Shown: positions 20,451 to 31,924 of the stretch, one piece after another
How the letters are laid out: the number at the start of each line of letters is the position of its first letter
How positions within the stretch are numbered: the first letter of the stretch is position 1
DNA from: Imbricaverruca yamaguchii
Lineage: Eukaryota > Arthropoda > Thecostraca > Neoverrucidae
DNA length: 64,000 nucleotides
Direction: 5' to 3'
Assembly (NCBI GenBank): GCA_034440575.1
Contig: JAOTOL010001341.1
Location: forward strand, 447,501 to 511,500
Notes under the pieces: generated by a model
Told to the model about the DNA's origin: nothing
Seen by the model: the letters and a program-made list of their open reading frames with translations, nothing else
Database searches by the model: none
Translations under genes and position numbers: made by a program

Positions 20451-21344
20451 CAACATGTTCTTGATATTATTTTCCCATTGATGATTTTAATGTAATTGGC
20501 ACACTTTTCCATCCCTGTGGTAGAAGTTACTAGGTAACTACACCAATAGCGTTGAGGCTTAGCAATTTCTTTATATTTATGCTATGCTTCCAAAAATTAT
20601 GAGTTGCTGTAAATGTGGTCTTGTGGCATATCATCCAGAATATTTTGGATCACTATATTTTAGGCCATCCAGGATCTATAAGGTGTTGGTGTTACAACAT
20701 CTGTGGGTTGTCCGAGTTTCATTTTGTTTTGATTAGGTTTAGTTAGAGTGTTTCCATCATTTTGCATCATATTATCCACCGGTGTAAAATAATTGACCAT
20801 GTGGCCTGGAAAGTCACAGTTAATGGAATTGTGCTATTTCATCCTTGTCTTAGGTTTTTACCATTTTGCCACATGTTTGGGCAGTCATTATACACACAAC
20901 TGCTAAATAATGTAAAATGCATGTGACTGAAGTGAAAGGCATTCCGCTTTTTTAATCCTGAAGTGGCGATCCTTTATTTTCTTCCAATCTTTCACTATTC
21001 CCAAGCAACTTCTTTCTTCATCCACACAGTTAATGGTGAAGTAATTTTAGGGCACTGTTATCCACTATTATTCATTGTTACCCAATGAAGCCACCTTTAT
21101 TACACACATCCGATAATTTTGTGAGGGAGAGGGAATGGTACGTATTTCCATTGTTATATTATTTTTTTTCAGGTGTTTCTTTTTATGTTACATGGGAGTT
21201 GATGCTGTTTTCGTGGTTAGATGATTATTTATCAATATGTACGTATTTCAACTTGAAGTGCTTACTTAAATTATTTAGCACTCTGGCAAGGAACATATTA
21301 CTTCATCAATAACATATAATGACCTTATAATCCTCGATGATTAG
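20450..21344. other. Non-coding stretch, nothing recognised
   Basis: AT-rich, short frames only, no recognisable domain or repeat structure. Confidence 0.4.
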
Positions 21345-21380
21345 ATTAAAAAAGAACGGTCGAAAGTTACTTGGTCTTAG

Positions 21381-21411
21381 TGTATTTGCGGGTAAAACCC
21401 TTCGTCAAACC
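21381..21411 (-). ncRNA. Degenerate hammerhead-ribozyme-like core
   Basis: Read on the minus strand: TTTGACGA, a GGG-TTTTA-CCC stem-loop, then GCAAATA. It resembles the hammerhead pattern CUGAUGA - stem II - CGAAA, with substitutions in both conserved boxes. Its place in the 3' part of a Penelope-like element supports the reading. The substitutions suggest it is inactive. Confidence 0.5.
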
Positions 21412-21564
21412 ACATAAATTAATGAATTCCAACCCATAGTCGAATTCTCACAGCCATAATGTATTATACATCTCAAAATCGTGCATTGCTAGGCAAGGAC
21501 TTTTTGATTATGGAGACGACATAACATACCTGACATGCACATTATGCACACTGTGGATACATGT

Positions 21565-22077
21565 CTAACCAATAATCATATAATATCGCCCTGGGGGTGT
21601 GTTCGAGTCTAGATCAGGTTTGTGTTCTTTAATCAGTGATGGTTCAGTTATCTTCCAATACACATGGTTTTTCGCTTTTAATAGTATCCGAAGGTACAAA
21701 GGAATAGATGTATGACGACCCTGTGCATGGGCGTTTCTGAAGTGGTCTCCAAAATGTGTGTCGGCTGTTTGATTTAACATGTTCCGAATGTGTTCGTTGA
21801 ATCTGAGTCGGACTGGGCGTTTTGTTTCCCCTATGCATGTAGTCCGACACAGCTTGCAACACATTTTGTATACTAAATTTGTTTTGGTGCAGCCTCCATT
21901 GAACCCTGACCTGCAGGTATGGCAGTGCTGACCTGGGCACCTAGGTTTATTGAATGCTGAATGGATCAAGGAAGTGTGCAATTTGCTGTCGTTTTTCCAG
22001 GCTATTTTCGCTTTTAGGTCAGACTTTCTCACTAGTTCCTTTACCTTACAAAGTATGTCTTCACCAAAAGCCATCAT
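21565..22077 (-). CDS. Penelope-like element GIY-YIG endonuclease domain
   Basis: A 170-residue open frame with no internal stop. A Cys/His linker (CPGQHCHTC, residues about 48-56) precedes the endonuclease core. That core has LVYKMCCKLC in place of GIY, CIGETKR in place of YIG, and the catalytic-type Arg in RLRFNEH (about residues 88-94). The C-terminal part has LRILLKAKNHVYWKITEPSLIKEH, where a conserved Glu is expected, and NTPPGRYYMI. This domain order matches the C-terminus of Penelope-like element polyproteins. The first Met lies in the linker, so the frame is a truncated remnant, not a complete gene. Confidence 0.85.
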   Translation of the reverse strand: MMAFGEDILCKVKELVRKSDLKAKIAWKNDSKLHTSLIHSAFNKPRCPGQHCHTCRSGFNGGCTKTNLVYKMCCKLCRTTCIGETKRPVRLRFNEHIRNMLNQTADTHFGDHFRNAHAQGRHTSIPLYLRILLKAKNHVYWKITEPSLIKEHKPDLDSNTPPGRYYMIIG

Positions 22078-22078
22078 T

Positions 22079-22080
<2 letters not shown>

Positions 22081-22146
<66 letters not shown>
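22081..22146. repeat. (TA)n microsatellite
   Basis: About 65 bp of TA dinucleotides immediately at the truncated 5' side of the Penelope-like element. Confidence 0.97.
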
Positions 22147-22150
<4 letters not shown>

Positions 22151-23218
22151 TCACATCTCTACAGTTTAAAAAAAAATAAACTTCCTAGAATTGTATTGCT
22201 TCCAGAAATTTATCCTCATTTTTCTTATTTGTGTGTTGAAATGGGCTGTTTGACAATGAACTGTTCAATGATATAGTGCTCAAAACTTGCTTGAAAGTGT
22301 AATCTGATATTTGATGTCACAAGTTGGAAAATTAGTATCCTTTCAATATTCAGATACCCAAACATTTTCTCCTCGAGATCGAGAATTGCAAAGTACAAAT
22401 CCAACCCTGTGTGTACCGTGAGGTATAAAGCCCATAATGCTGAAGCCTGTGCCCAGAAATCGTAGTGCATAAAGTTATGTGCTAACATCATAGTGCATGC
22501 AGACCACAAATTTGTCCATATCAGTGACAGATTTCTTATAGTCGGCTCATTAAAAAACTATTCCAATCATATGTTCACAGAATCTGGCCATTGCTCAAAT
22601 CCATTAACCAATCATCAACTTAATCATCCATTGCTCAAATTCCATGTTATTATCTTGTCCATCCATGTTAAATATTGTCTATTACCCATCTGTCTATAGG
22701 ATCTTGCACTGACAATGCATGCTTATAAATAGCCAGCACAAGTACCCATGTATTGAAAACCTTGAATAATTATCCGCACTACATTATAAACCGAAAGTAG
22801 ACTGCTTGGTACCACCACACTTGAGCTTGTGCTTCAGTGATATGCCTAAAAGAGGAACTCATATGGACAAAGGAGAGGTTAGAGTAGTATGTTCTGCCTC
22901 ACCCAGTCCAGGACCTGCTATTGGTACAAATCGCTTTGCAACCTGATAATATATGAGTGTTAAGCATCATTAGGGCTATTCTATTAGACTTCCCAAGATC
23001 TTCAAGCCTGAATGAAACGCCAAATATTTGCACAAATGGTTTTATTTTGAAACCATTATTTCTCTGGTTGCTCATATTAGTTGCCTGGACATAGACCTTG
23101 CCTCTATAAGTGCACTGCCAGATGAGCTTCCACGCCTTAGCTCACTGCTGCTAATGACGGCAGATCTACATTGATGCTCTTTATGGGTGCGCAGGTGCAT
23201 GCTGCAGACTGAAGTAAG
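22147..23218. other. Upstream region of lin-7, nothing recognised
   Basis: About 1.07 kb between the TA repeat and the lin-7 start codon. It should hold the promoter and 5' UTR of lin-7, but I cannot identify a TATA box or initiator with confidence. No repeat family recognised. Confidence 0.4.
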
Positions 23219-23255
23219 ATGGCTGCAGTTACGGAGCCACTTACTCTACAGAGGG
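23219..23255 (+). CDS. lin-7: lin-7 exon 1
   Basis: The start codon at 23219-23221 is in a good context (AAGATGG), with an in-frame TGA at 23210-23212. It encodes MAAVTEPLTLQR and one base of the next codon, then a GTGAGT donor at 23256. This is the usual N-terminus of lin-7 proteins, leading into the L27 domain. The join to exon 2 restores Asp and reads QRDVKRAIELL, the start of the L27 domain. Confidence 0.9.
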
Positions 23256-24184
23256 GTGAGTTTTAGTAAACCTGTGCTGGTGTTGTATGTCTCCTGTTGT
23301 GTTAAGGTACCTGAAGCATGCGTGTGAGTATCTTCTATGTGGTAATATTGTTTGCATCTAAATGATTGTCTGAATTGCATCACCTGTTTTTTTTAGAACC
23401 TCACTAACAATGGAATGAAATAATCCACTGTTCTCATGCATATCTAAATAAAAAATATCACGTGATTGACAATTCGCTAGTGTATTGTTTCATGCTCGTG
23501 CAATGTGACTTGGCACATTATTGTGCTTGGTTTATAGTAGTATTCAGCAATTGGTTCGTTTGCAAACATAGGTAGCATATGTTTATTATGCTGTGCATGT
23601 GTTCAATGCATGTTGGTGCACTACTATGATCCTGCTGTAGTGATGGGTGTATGTGGTGCAGAATTACAAAACGCAAGCAACCTTATGCTGGACCTTCGTC
23701 CTCCAGAACACTACCGTCTTCAGAAAATCATTCCCATTCTTCTACAATGTTGAACGATGTGTTTTTTCACAATGAGGTAGTGCCTTTTCGCAAGCTCTTT
23801 TTTAATTGTCCAACTCTGGTTTCTGAGTCCAACCTACACTTTCGTTTCAGCAATAGTGCATGGTATAGCTGTGTAAGAAAATAAAGCGTCCAGGTTTATT
23901 TTTATAATCTCAGTCCTTGAATACTTGGTATATTTGTTTTGATGGCCTTATCGTTCCACATCCCATTATTTTGAAATTGAAATGCAAAATTAGTGTCGAA
24001 TGCCCAGAATTCCCCCCCAAAAAAAAAAAACACTGATGTGGAAATCATGCATGTGCTGTTTGACATGAGCTCTTCCACCTGAGCTGTTGTCATGTTATCT
24101 GGGAGCTTCAGTTGTGAGGATGCATCACTGGCTACTAACGATAATTCAATTATAATTATGACTAACATTCCTACTTCTTTGCAG

Positions 24185-24226
24185 ATGTTAAGCGAGCAAT
24201 AGAACTATTGGACAAGCTTCAGAAAA
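24185..24226 (+). CDS. lin-7: lin-7 exon 2
   Basis: A 42-nt exon after a TTTGCAG acceptor, ending at a GTAAGC donor. It encodes DVKRAIELLDKLQK (first and last codons split), the first part of the L27 heterodimerisation domain, which pairs with L27 domains of CASK/Lin-2 and related MAGUKs. Joined to exon 3 it reads [16 protein letters not shown]. The intron before it is 929 bp; the one after it is 10.9 kb and filled with LINE insertions. Confidence 0.92.
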
Positions 24227-24386
24227 GTAAGCAAATTCTTCAATATACTCTTCCCTCATGTACATTGTGTGATTTGTATGTCATTAAGCACACGATGGTA
24301 TGTGGGGTAGAAGAGCCATGATGTTTTGTCTGTGGAGTTATTTCCTGTTCTTTTTTTCACACAGCAAGCATATGCTGAAAGATGGG
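24227..24386 (+). other. Start of lin-7 intron 2
   Basis: Intron 2 runs from 24227 to 35155 (10,929 bp). It contains the minisatellite, CR1 copy 3 and RNase H LINE copy B, all listed separately. The remaining sequence at 24641-25060 and 34446-35155 shows nothing recognisable. Confidence 0.8.
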
Positions 24387-24640
24387 CTTGTCTGACTGTT
24401 GTAAGTTGGCACCGTAGCAATGTTCAAGGATTACCTGACTTGTAAGCTGGCACAGCAGCACTGTTCGAGGCTCGTCTGACTACTGTTAGTTGGCACTGCA
24501 GCACTTTTCAAGGATTGTCTGACTGTTGTAAGCTGGCACAGCAGCACTGTTTGAGGCTTGTCTTGACTACTGTTAGTTGGCACTGCAGCACTGTTTGCGG
24601 CTTGCCTGACTACTGTTAGGTGGCACCACAGTACTACTTT
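24387..24640. repeat. Minisatellite, ~48-50 bp units, in lin-7 intron 2
   Basis: About five tandem units built around GTCTGACT...GTTGTAAGTTGGCAC...GCAGCACTGTT...GGCTT. Two unit types (TGTAAGCTGGCACAGCAG and CTGTTAGTTGGCACTGCAG) alternate, giving a higher-order period near 100 bp. Confidence 0.85.
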
Positions 24641-25966
24641 ATCGTTACACAGCTCTGGTAGGACATAATCGTAATGTGCTCATGTCGCTGATAGGAAATG
24701 ACGATTGACTCGGCAGCAAAGATGTGATGTACTTGTGTTTCGTCACTATCAGTCTGTGGTGTTGCGTTCGTTTGTGTATGTCCCGACTGCTTTTCTGAAT
24801 TGTGTGTAAACACCATGGTGGATGTAATCATATTGTTTGGCCAGCAGTAGACGATTGTGAGTGTAACCAAGGACAGTTCTGACGACTGTTTACTGCTTCA
24901 GTGGAAACCGCGCTGATGTCATGTAGTATCCAGGACAAGCAGTAAAGTTGGTTCGATAAATCTTGGATATGGAGAGGTCACTATGCAATGCATTGTATGC
25001 AAGAAGCGTAATTTTGGAGTTTTTTTTTAGTGCATTGTATCATTAATAATATGGCTAATGTAAAGACATAAAGACATAAAAGGTCAGTGCAACTACGAGC
25101 CACAAGGCCCCTTTTTGGTAGTACTCTGGACATTCAACCAGTTGCCTACCAAATCCGTCGATCAGCCCTCCCTGGAATAATGAAAAGCATGTCCTCTGTT
25201 CTTATGATTGTCTATGCTGTTTTCAAAGATGTTCAATGTGCTGCTTCCACGCCATTGATTTCTGGTTCCTGGCAGCTGGTTCTAGTGTTCTATTACCTTG
25301 TTGGTGAAGACAGACTGTCTTAACCTTGTCCTGCTATGCTTAACTTTAATATTTTGAATTAATGACCTCTAATTGCATCATTTCTGTTAAATTCAGACTT
25401 TCCCTGAGATATCCCTCCTCCTGTCATGAACAAATTTAAAGACATCGGTGAGATCTCGTCAGCTTTCTATATTTAAATGGAAACAGATTCAATGTCTTCA
25501 ATCTTTCCTCATATGCCAGGTTGCTTAATACCATTAACCGTTTTTGTAGACCTCTTTTGTATTCTCTCTAAAAGCGAACAATATTTTTCATAACTAGGAG
25601 ACCAAGTTTGGACACAGTATTCCAAGTACGGCCTAAGATATACACTGTAAAGCTTCCTGAAAACGTCCTCAATTATGTATGATGCACTCCTATTTATTGT
25701 CCGAAACATTATCAGTCTTTATTCCTTGCTTCTTTGGTCTGTTCTGATGCCCCCAATTTTGTGTTAAGAATAGCACCTAAGTCCTTCTCCTGCTGAGTCA
25801 CCGATAGTACATGGCCACCCATCAAGAATGGAGCCTTCATATGATATGCTGCCTACCTACATGCATGATTTTGCACTTATCAAAATTAAATTTCATTTGC
25901 CATTTTTCGGACCACTTCACAAGTTCGTTTTTCCGCAGTGAGATATGCTCATGGTGTCCCGTTACT

Positions 25967-26032
25967 GCCTAAGCAGTAAGTTATTGGAAATAACTTATTG
26001 GAAAGTTATTGGAAATAACTTACTGCTTAGGC
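25967..26032. repeat. Short foldback replacing the RT catalytic box in CR1 copy 3
   Basis: 19-bp perfect inverted arms, GCCTAAGCAGTAAGTTATT (25967-25985) and its complement (26014-26032), enclose a 28-nt centre of TTATTGGAAA-like repeats. Related CR1 copies have the sequence coding FADDLKVF here. Confidence 0.8.
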
Positions 26033-26445
26033 CACTTTCAATGTTACTTACAAATGTAATGTACAGTAGTTGCCCCAGTACAGACCCCTGGGGGACTCCA
26101 GTAAGAACATTTTGCCATGATGACTGCACCATTTAGCACCATTTAGCATAACTCTCTGATTTCTGAAAGCCACAACTCTATCCATTTTAGGATGCAACCT
26201 GCAATACCATGTACGTGAAGCTGCATCATTAACCGTTTATGGGGCACCTTGTCAAAGGCGTTACTAAAGTCAAGATATGCTATATCAACCTGATTTCCAT
26301 GATCAAATTGTTCTATAGCGAAATTAAAGAAGTTCAAGTGATTTGTGAGGCACGATCTCCCTTTTGCCCATGTTGAGTATCTTGAATCAATCTGTTTCCT
26401 TTCAGATAACGAACTGTTCTACCCTTGATAATTGATTCGAGTACC

Positions 26446-26525
26446 ACTTCGAGTTTTTGTCGAACATAGAGTACATAGTGATTCGAGATTTGGTCGAAGC
26501 GCCCTTAAACTCAAATAATTCATTC
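26446..26525 (+). mobile_element. Tail-only LINE micro-insertion (80 bp)
   Basis: 80 bp between exact 11-bp copies of ATTCGAGTACC (26435-26445, 26526-26536). The uninterrupted site is seen in CR1 copy 2 at about 4540-4560. The insert ends GGTCGAAGCGCCCTTAAACTC, then AAATAATTCATTC, as in the 3' end of copy B. Confidence 0.85.
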
Positions 26526-27278
26526 ATTCGAGTACCTTGCAGACCAGGGATGTGAGGCTTCCTGGCCTATGGTTTTCAACTTTCCTTCTTTCTCCTTTCT
26601 TGAAAATAGGAAATACATCTGCCCTTTTCCAATCTGTTGGAATTTCATTTTGTGAAACTGATCCACAAAGTATTATACTAAGTGGAAATGCCAGTTCCTT
26701 TTCAGTTTTCCGCAACACCCTAGCATAAATATCATCAGGTCCTGCTGCCTTCTTTGGCTTTATTTTCCTGATATCATTGTAAACAACATCACTCTCAATG
26801 AAATCAACATCATTTGTCAGATCCCATGTCACTGAACTATGGTGTACGGTCGGCAGATTGGTCATATCTTCCAATGTAAACACTGATGTAACCCCCCCCG
26901 ATGAGGCACCACCTTTACGCGGTGGGAGGATTGAGTGCCCCAATGACCCGGCGACCATCATACCGGCGAGGGGTGAGACCAGGAGTGCCTCATTCGTCCT
27001 TCCACCCATACGCTCCCATTCCAACTCCCATATCATCCCAACATCCATGTCCTTCACGTGATCCTGCAACACCAACTATCCATACTATGAGCAGGCAGGA
27101 CAATTTCCCCGGCCCTGCCCACCAGCTCAGTTTTATCGGGGTAGCCGCGCCCCCTTGGCCCGTCCCCCGGGGTTGACGGAGTCCTGGAGGTTGAGGTCCC
27201 CCGTCGCACGGTGCTAGTTGTGACGGGGGGACCAACACACCTCTTTGGTCCCGATATCCCGGAGGGGCGGGCGGGCCC

Positions 27279-28133
27279 GTGGGGCCTCACGCGGGTCAAG
27301 TGGCAGGTCGCCTCGGGCTGGGGGCCTGGGTTTCCCAGTGCCTCCCGGCCCGGCCGGCCGGGGACAGGGGGTGGGCGGCGCTGGATCCTGGTCGGGGTGG
27401 TAAGTCTCTCTTTCCCGGCCGGACGAAGGCGCCGCCTGCCCCGTATAGCTCTTCGGGCGCCTGGCGACCTCCCGTCCGCGGACCCAGGCGTCCCCCCGGT
27501 AGGCTCTATGGGGTGGGGCGCCCGAGGAGCCGAAACAAAACACAACGCATGGCATCCAGACCAACTAAAAACACCCCTGGTCCCTCTCGTGAGGGCCAGA
27601 CCACCTGCTCCGGCGGACGTAACACGTTTTCCGCTACCCCGCGAGTCCTCATTCTTCGAGGGAAAACACAGTCTCTTGGTTCTTTGTCCCCCTTTCATAG
27701 ACGTAACGGATGCGACCGGTTTGGAAAAGTTGTTCGGTGTGAGAAGTTGAAGGATGGAGGGTTGGAGGTGGAGTTTGCGGTGGCTGAGGAAGCGGAGAGA
27801 GCGTTGTCGATGACTAAGTTTGTTTATAGTGTGAGAAAGGGTGGCAAGAAGGTAGACGAAATTATTACAATATACGTAGAACCCCATACAACCAAGAACT
27901 CGTCGAGAGGTATCATCAATTGTTTTGACTTGTGGGACGTACCAGAGGAAGAGATTGTCGATGGACTAGCAGAATTTGGAGAGATTCGAGCGAGAAAGTT
28001 GAAGGTGAGGAGAGGTGCAGAGATGGTCACAACCAACAACACCGTACTAACATTTAACACGAGCGATCTTCCTGGTGAGATTCGTGTGGGATATGTCCGG
28101 GTAAGGTTCGTATTTTCTTTCCCAACCCTATGA
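27279..28133 (+). pseudogene. Copy B ORF1 (Gag-like), N-terminal part
   Basis: An open frame of 284 residues with a GC-rich beginning that may be leader rather than protein. The recognisable region starts near 27690 with RRNGCDRFGKVVRCEKLKDGG. It continues through VYVEPHTTKNSSRGIINCF-like and GEIRARKLKVRRGAEMVTTN segments to SDLPGEIRVGYVRVRF. It stops just before the zinc-knuckle region, which continues in another frame at 28134. A single frameshift there separates the two halves. Confidence 0.75.
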
Positions 28134-29174
28134 GGTGTTTTAAATGCCAGAAATTCGGTCATACAAACCAGTTTTGTCGTAATCGCCCTGCATGTGGCAA
28201 ATGCCTCCCAAGAGCACGGAAGTGAGCATTGCTCCTCCGAGACCACCCGTTGCGCAAACTGTGGCCCAGGATAGGACCCGCACTCGTCGTGTGACAGGAC
28301 TTGCCCGATCTACCTGAAGGAGAATGGAATTATTGCTATTAAACACACATAAAAAGTAACCTTCCGCGAGGCCAGAGATGTGTATGAACAAACTCACCCC
28401 AGAATCACCTACGCATCAAAAGCCAAAAGTCATACCGTGATCCCACAACATATTCAGCCCGACAAGGTTTCTGAGCTCATCTCTCAAGTGATAGCCCTAC
28501 TTCGTTCCTTTGGAGTGCCCCTTACGATACCAACAAGTAACGGGCAGCCAACCCAACACTGCGTTGAGACCACCGAACTGCCCCCCACCATAAGTAATCC
28601 TGCACATGACACAACCGACACGGCAGAGCGCGTTGCTTCGTCGCCAAGGGCCCAGGAAGTCGCAGTTACCCCACCCGTTACAGAGCGAGCTCGAGAAGAG
28701 TGGCATCGTGTTCAGCGGACTAAGAAGCCCCCTAAGACCTCCACTACCCTCGAATCCTTACCCGCCATACCCACCGAGCTCACTCCTATCCAGCATTCCA
28801 AAACCACGCCAACTCCCCCACCCCCACCACCACCAACCATCTCAGATCCAAAGCTTGGATATCCTATGGTGCATGTGCGCTCTGGAGCCCCAGATTTAGG
28901 AGCACAGGGTCGCACCGCCCGACATGTCCCAACCCCCTCGACCTCCAAGCCTGAGGGCCAGCGCCCACTGGCGACACCTCACTCGACGCCATTACCCGCA
29001 GCGGCCATGAGACCGCTGGAGATACCTTCCTGTCGAACCGTGCACCCCCCAATATCCTCCCCATCCCCAAATCGCGCTATGAAGCGTGCTCTTCCCGGTG
29101 CGGTGTCACCAAGTGAGTCTGGGAGCCCGCGTTCACACCCACGAAGCCAAGACCCCCCGACTACAGGACCATGA
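28134..29174 (+). pseudogene. Copy B ORF1, zinc knuckles and proline-rich tail
   Basis: Three Cys/His knuckles follow in succession: CFKCQKFGHTNQFC (about 28137-28180), a CGKC...HGSEHC unit, and CANCG...CDRTC. Frameshifts and stops fall inside the second and third. From 28380 an open frame gives KVSELISQVIALLRSFGV and a long Pro/Thr/Ser-rich tail ending at 29174. Multiple CCHC knuckles are usual in Gag-like ORF1 of Jockey/I-group LINEs and mediate RNA binding. Confidence 0.8.
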
Positions 29175-29229
29175 CTTAGTCACTCTTGGTCTTTTACGCT
29201 CTTAGCTTAGGACTTCCTCTTTCACTTAC

Positions 29230-29850
29230 TGACAAATGAGTAATATTATGCAATGGATCTGTAGACGTGTGAAAACTAGCATTAACGAATTACAACATAT
29301 TTTGCACCGTCGTACACCGGCCGTAATATGACCACAGGAGACCAAACTATCTCCTGGTGCTTACCTTTATTTAAGAAACTACTCTGTTTTACGCAAGGAC
29401 GTCGTCACCCACACTGTGGTACATGGTGGTGTGCTTCTTGCCGTCCACCACTCAGTCCCCTTCCAACAAGTACAGTATATAGTAGCTCGCTCCCCCGCTG
29501 ATTTTATGCGGTGACTTTAACGCACATCACCATGTTTGGGGCTCAGCGAATAGTACTGGTCGTGGACGTGCATTTGAACGTATAATCCGGAATTTTCCAC
29601 TTAGTATTCTTAACACTGGAACTCCAACACACATTACATTGTAAACAGGACAGACCTCTGTGCTGGACCTGACGCTTTGCAGCCCTGAACTTTCTCCCTA
29701 TTTAGAGTGGTCGGTGGATGATGATCCAGGTCCAAGTGACCATTTTCCAGTTTGGACTCGCTTTATTGATGGTGTGGAAGCTGGTCGACGACCCCCAAGT
29801 GCATTTTTGAAAAAGCTGACTGGAGTTCCTTCCAGTCCGATGTCGAGGAG
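29230..29850 (+). pseudogene. Copy B endonuclease domain, decayed
   Basis: APE-type endonuclease motifs: a QETK-like box (about 29338-29350), YSVLRKDVVTHTVVHGGV, LCGDFNAHHHVWGS (about 29508-29550; the GDFN box is intact), LDLTLCSPELSPYLEW and GPSDHFPVWTR (about 29730-29760; catalytic SDH intact). Stops (for example near 29335 and 29640) and frameshifts separate the pieces. Confidence 0.78.
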
Positions 29851-29874
29851 AGACTCGGCGAGTGCTCCGAAGGA

Positions 29875-31914
29875 TTGGTTTCCATAGAGATGTTTACAAC
29901 CACGACGTTACAGTGCTCAGCAGTATATTCCTCGTTCGTCGGGCACGCCACGCCGTGTACCAGTCCCTGGTGGTCTGATAAATGCCGAGATGCATTACGT
30001 GCTAGAAAGAAGGCATTCCGTATTTTCAGTCGTGACAGCTGCATGGCGAATCTCGTAGCTTTCCGCAAGGCAAGGGCACACGTGAGGCGCACAATTGCTG
30101 ACTCCAAGCGACATTCCTGGAAAGCTTATGTCAATACGTTCAACCGTTCCACCTCACTGTCATCGGTGTGGTCCCGCATCAAACGTATCTCAGGCAAACT
30201 TACCTGTACCCCACTCCCCACACTGCAAATAAATGGACAAGATATTATTAATCCGAAGGATGTCGCTAACGAGATTGGATGGGCCTTCTCAGAACGATCG
30301 AAAAATAGAAACAGTAGACGTTTCTCGGAATACAAAGCCCGGTGTGAGGCACTACCCCTTGATTTTACAACAATGGATTCTACCCGTTACAACAGTCCAT
30401 TCTCTATTTCCGAACTGACTGCTGCTTTAAGCACCCTTAGGAACCTAGCAGAAGGACCCGACACCTTACACAATGATATTATCAAACATCTGCCGATTAC
30501 AGCTTTAAACACACTTTTCTAAGTGTTCAACGAAATGTGGGAAAGGGGAACATTTCCATTGACAATGCGGAGGGCACTTGTCGTCCTTATCTGCAAGCCA
30601 AACAAAGCTGGAAAGGACCCACTTCATTATCGACCCATATCATTGACCTGTTCTCTTTGCAAATTGTTTGAAGACAAAAATGGTGAACTTGCGACTCATG
30701 TGGTTTTTAGAACACAACCATGTACTCACCTCGAGGCAGAGTGGTTTTCGCAGACATCGTAGCACACTTGACCATATTTTAGCTCTCGATTCCGTTGTAC
30801 GCCTGAGTTTCATGAAACGATGTCATACCGCTGCTATATTTTTCGACGTTGACGGCGCTTATAATACCGCATGGCGTCATGGTATCCCGATGTGGGTTTT
30901 TCTTGACGAATTTTTTAACAAACAGGACGTTTCGGGTCGGACCTCACTGACACCTTCCAATAAATTGATGGGGTTCCGCAGGGAAGTATATTGAGTGTGA
31001 CTCTGTTCGCCACTGCCATAAATTATGTGAGTAATGCACTGCCAACATCGGTAGGACGAACGCTATTCGTGTATGATTTTACAGTATGGTTCTCCTCTCG
31101 TATGGTGCGGACGGTGGAAAGACAGCTCCATTTAACTGTAGTGAAATTGATGGTGTGGTGTGTTAGAACTGGTTTCACTTTATCCACCTCAAAGACTACC
31201 GCTGTTCACTTCTGTCGGAAACGCCGTTGCACAAACCCAACGATAAGGATGAACGGTCACCTCATACCTTTCAGATCTGCAGTCAAGTTTCTGGGTGTGT
31301 GGATGGATCGCCATGTTACGTATAAAACTCACATCACTGACTTTGTCAACAAATGTAAAAAAGGTCTCCAGGTAATGAGCATCGTTTCTAGGTGTTCATA
31401 TGGAGCTGACAGATCAGTTTTACTTCTCATGTACGGATCGCTCGTGCGTTCTAAAATTGACTATGGATCTTGTATTTATGACGGAGCGAGTGCCACATCC
31501 AAGCGCTGTCTTGATGTGATCCACAATTCAGCCCTTCGCATCGTTACTGGAGCCTTCCGCACCTCACCGGCTGCTAGCGTAATGGTAGAAGTAGACGAGC
31601 CACCTCTTGCACTACGCCGTAAGTTATTTGGCGCGAGATATGCATGCAATGTTGCTCAAAACCGGAACCATCCAGCCTGTCGGTGGATTTTCTCAGGGAC
31701 GTCAAGTGCACGTCACATTACTCAGCGTGGATTACCGTTTTCCACTCGTATGTCCCCGTTTCTTCGAGAATGTAATATCCGGCCGCGTTCAGTAGCACGT
31801 ATAATCACTTCGAGCACTTCCCCTTGGCATGTTGTCCCAGTGAAAACTGACATGACTCTAACCTGCTCAAAGAAAGGGCAGGTAAGCCCGGAGGAACTTC
31901 GCATGTTATTGTAA
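29875..31914 (+). pseudogene. Copy B reverse transcriptase, catalytic Asp lost
   Basis: Successive frames cover 29875-30522, 30523-30762, 30668-30994 and 30991-31914. Motifs include TAALSTLRNLAEGPDTLHNDI, YRPISLTCSLCKLFE, AAIFFDVDGAYNTAWRHGI (box A), a GVPQGS-like region around 30970, and FVYDFTVWF at 31066-31086. That box should read FxDD; its first Asp is Tyr, so the enzyme would be dead. The C-terminal part (KFLGVWMDRHVTYKTHI, RSKIDYGSCIYDGA, LRIVTGAFRTS) is well preserved. Confidence 0.85.
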
Positions 31915-31924
31915 AAAATACACG

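Larger units (their letters stand above)
21345..22080 (-). mobile_element. Penelope-like retroelement, 5'-truncated (3' part)
   Basis: Minus-strand element. It contains a GIY-YIG endonuclease frame (22077-21565) and a 3' region with a hammerhead-ribozyme-like core (21411-21381). The RT domain expected upstream is absent, and the 5' end abuts a (TA)n tract at 22081-22146. Penelope-like elements combine RT with a C-terminal GIY-YIG endonuclease, and many carry hammerhead motifs in their flanking repeats. Confidence 0.82.
25062..26879 (-). pseudogene. CR1 copy 3, 3' tail and decayed RT (in lin-7 intron 2)
   Basis: A minus-strand CR1 element. The 3' tail (GACATAAAGACATAAA read forward) is at 25062-25080. 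RT fragments run leftwards from 26870: KAAGPDDIYARVLRK, PGSLTSLVCKVLE, VDIAYLDFSNAFDKVPHKRL, then RPYLEYCVQTWSPSYEK. The catalytic FADD region has been lost and replaced by a short palindromic sequence (25967-26032). The copy carries an 80-bp tail-only insertion (26446-26525) and is split by copy B (26892-32879). Its 5' part continues at 32892. It is antisense to lin-7. Confidence 0.85.

Noticed and set aside
27054..27887. 277-residue minus-strand frame across the copy B leader
   Set aside because: It lies opposite the GC-rich LINE leader and Gag-like ORF1, is Pro/Arg-rich and has no recognisable domain. Taken as a composition artefact.
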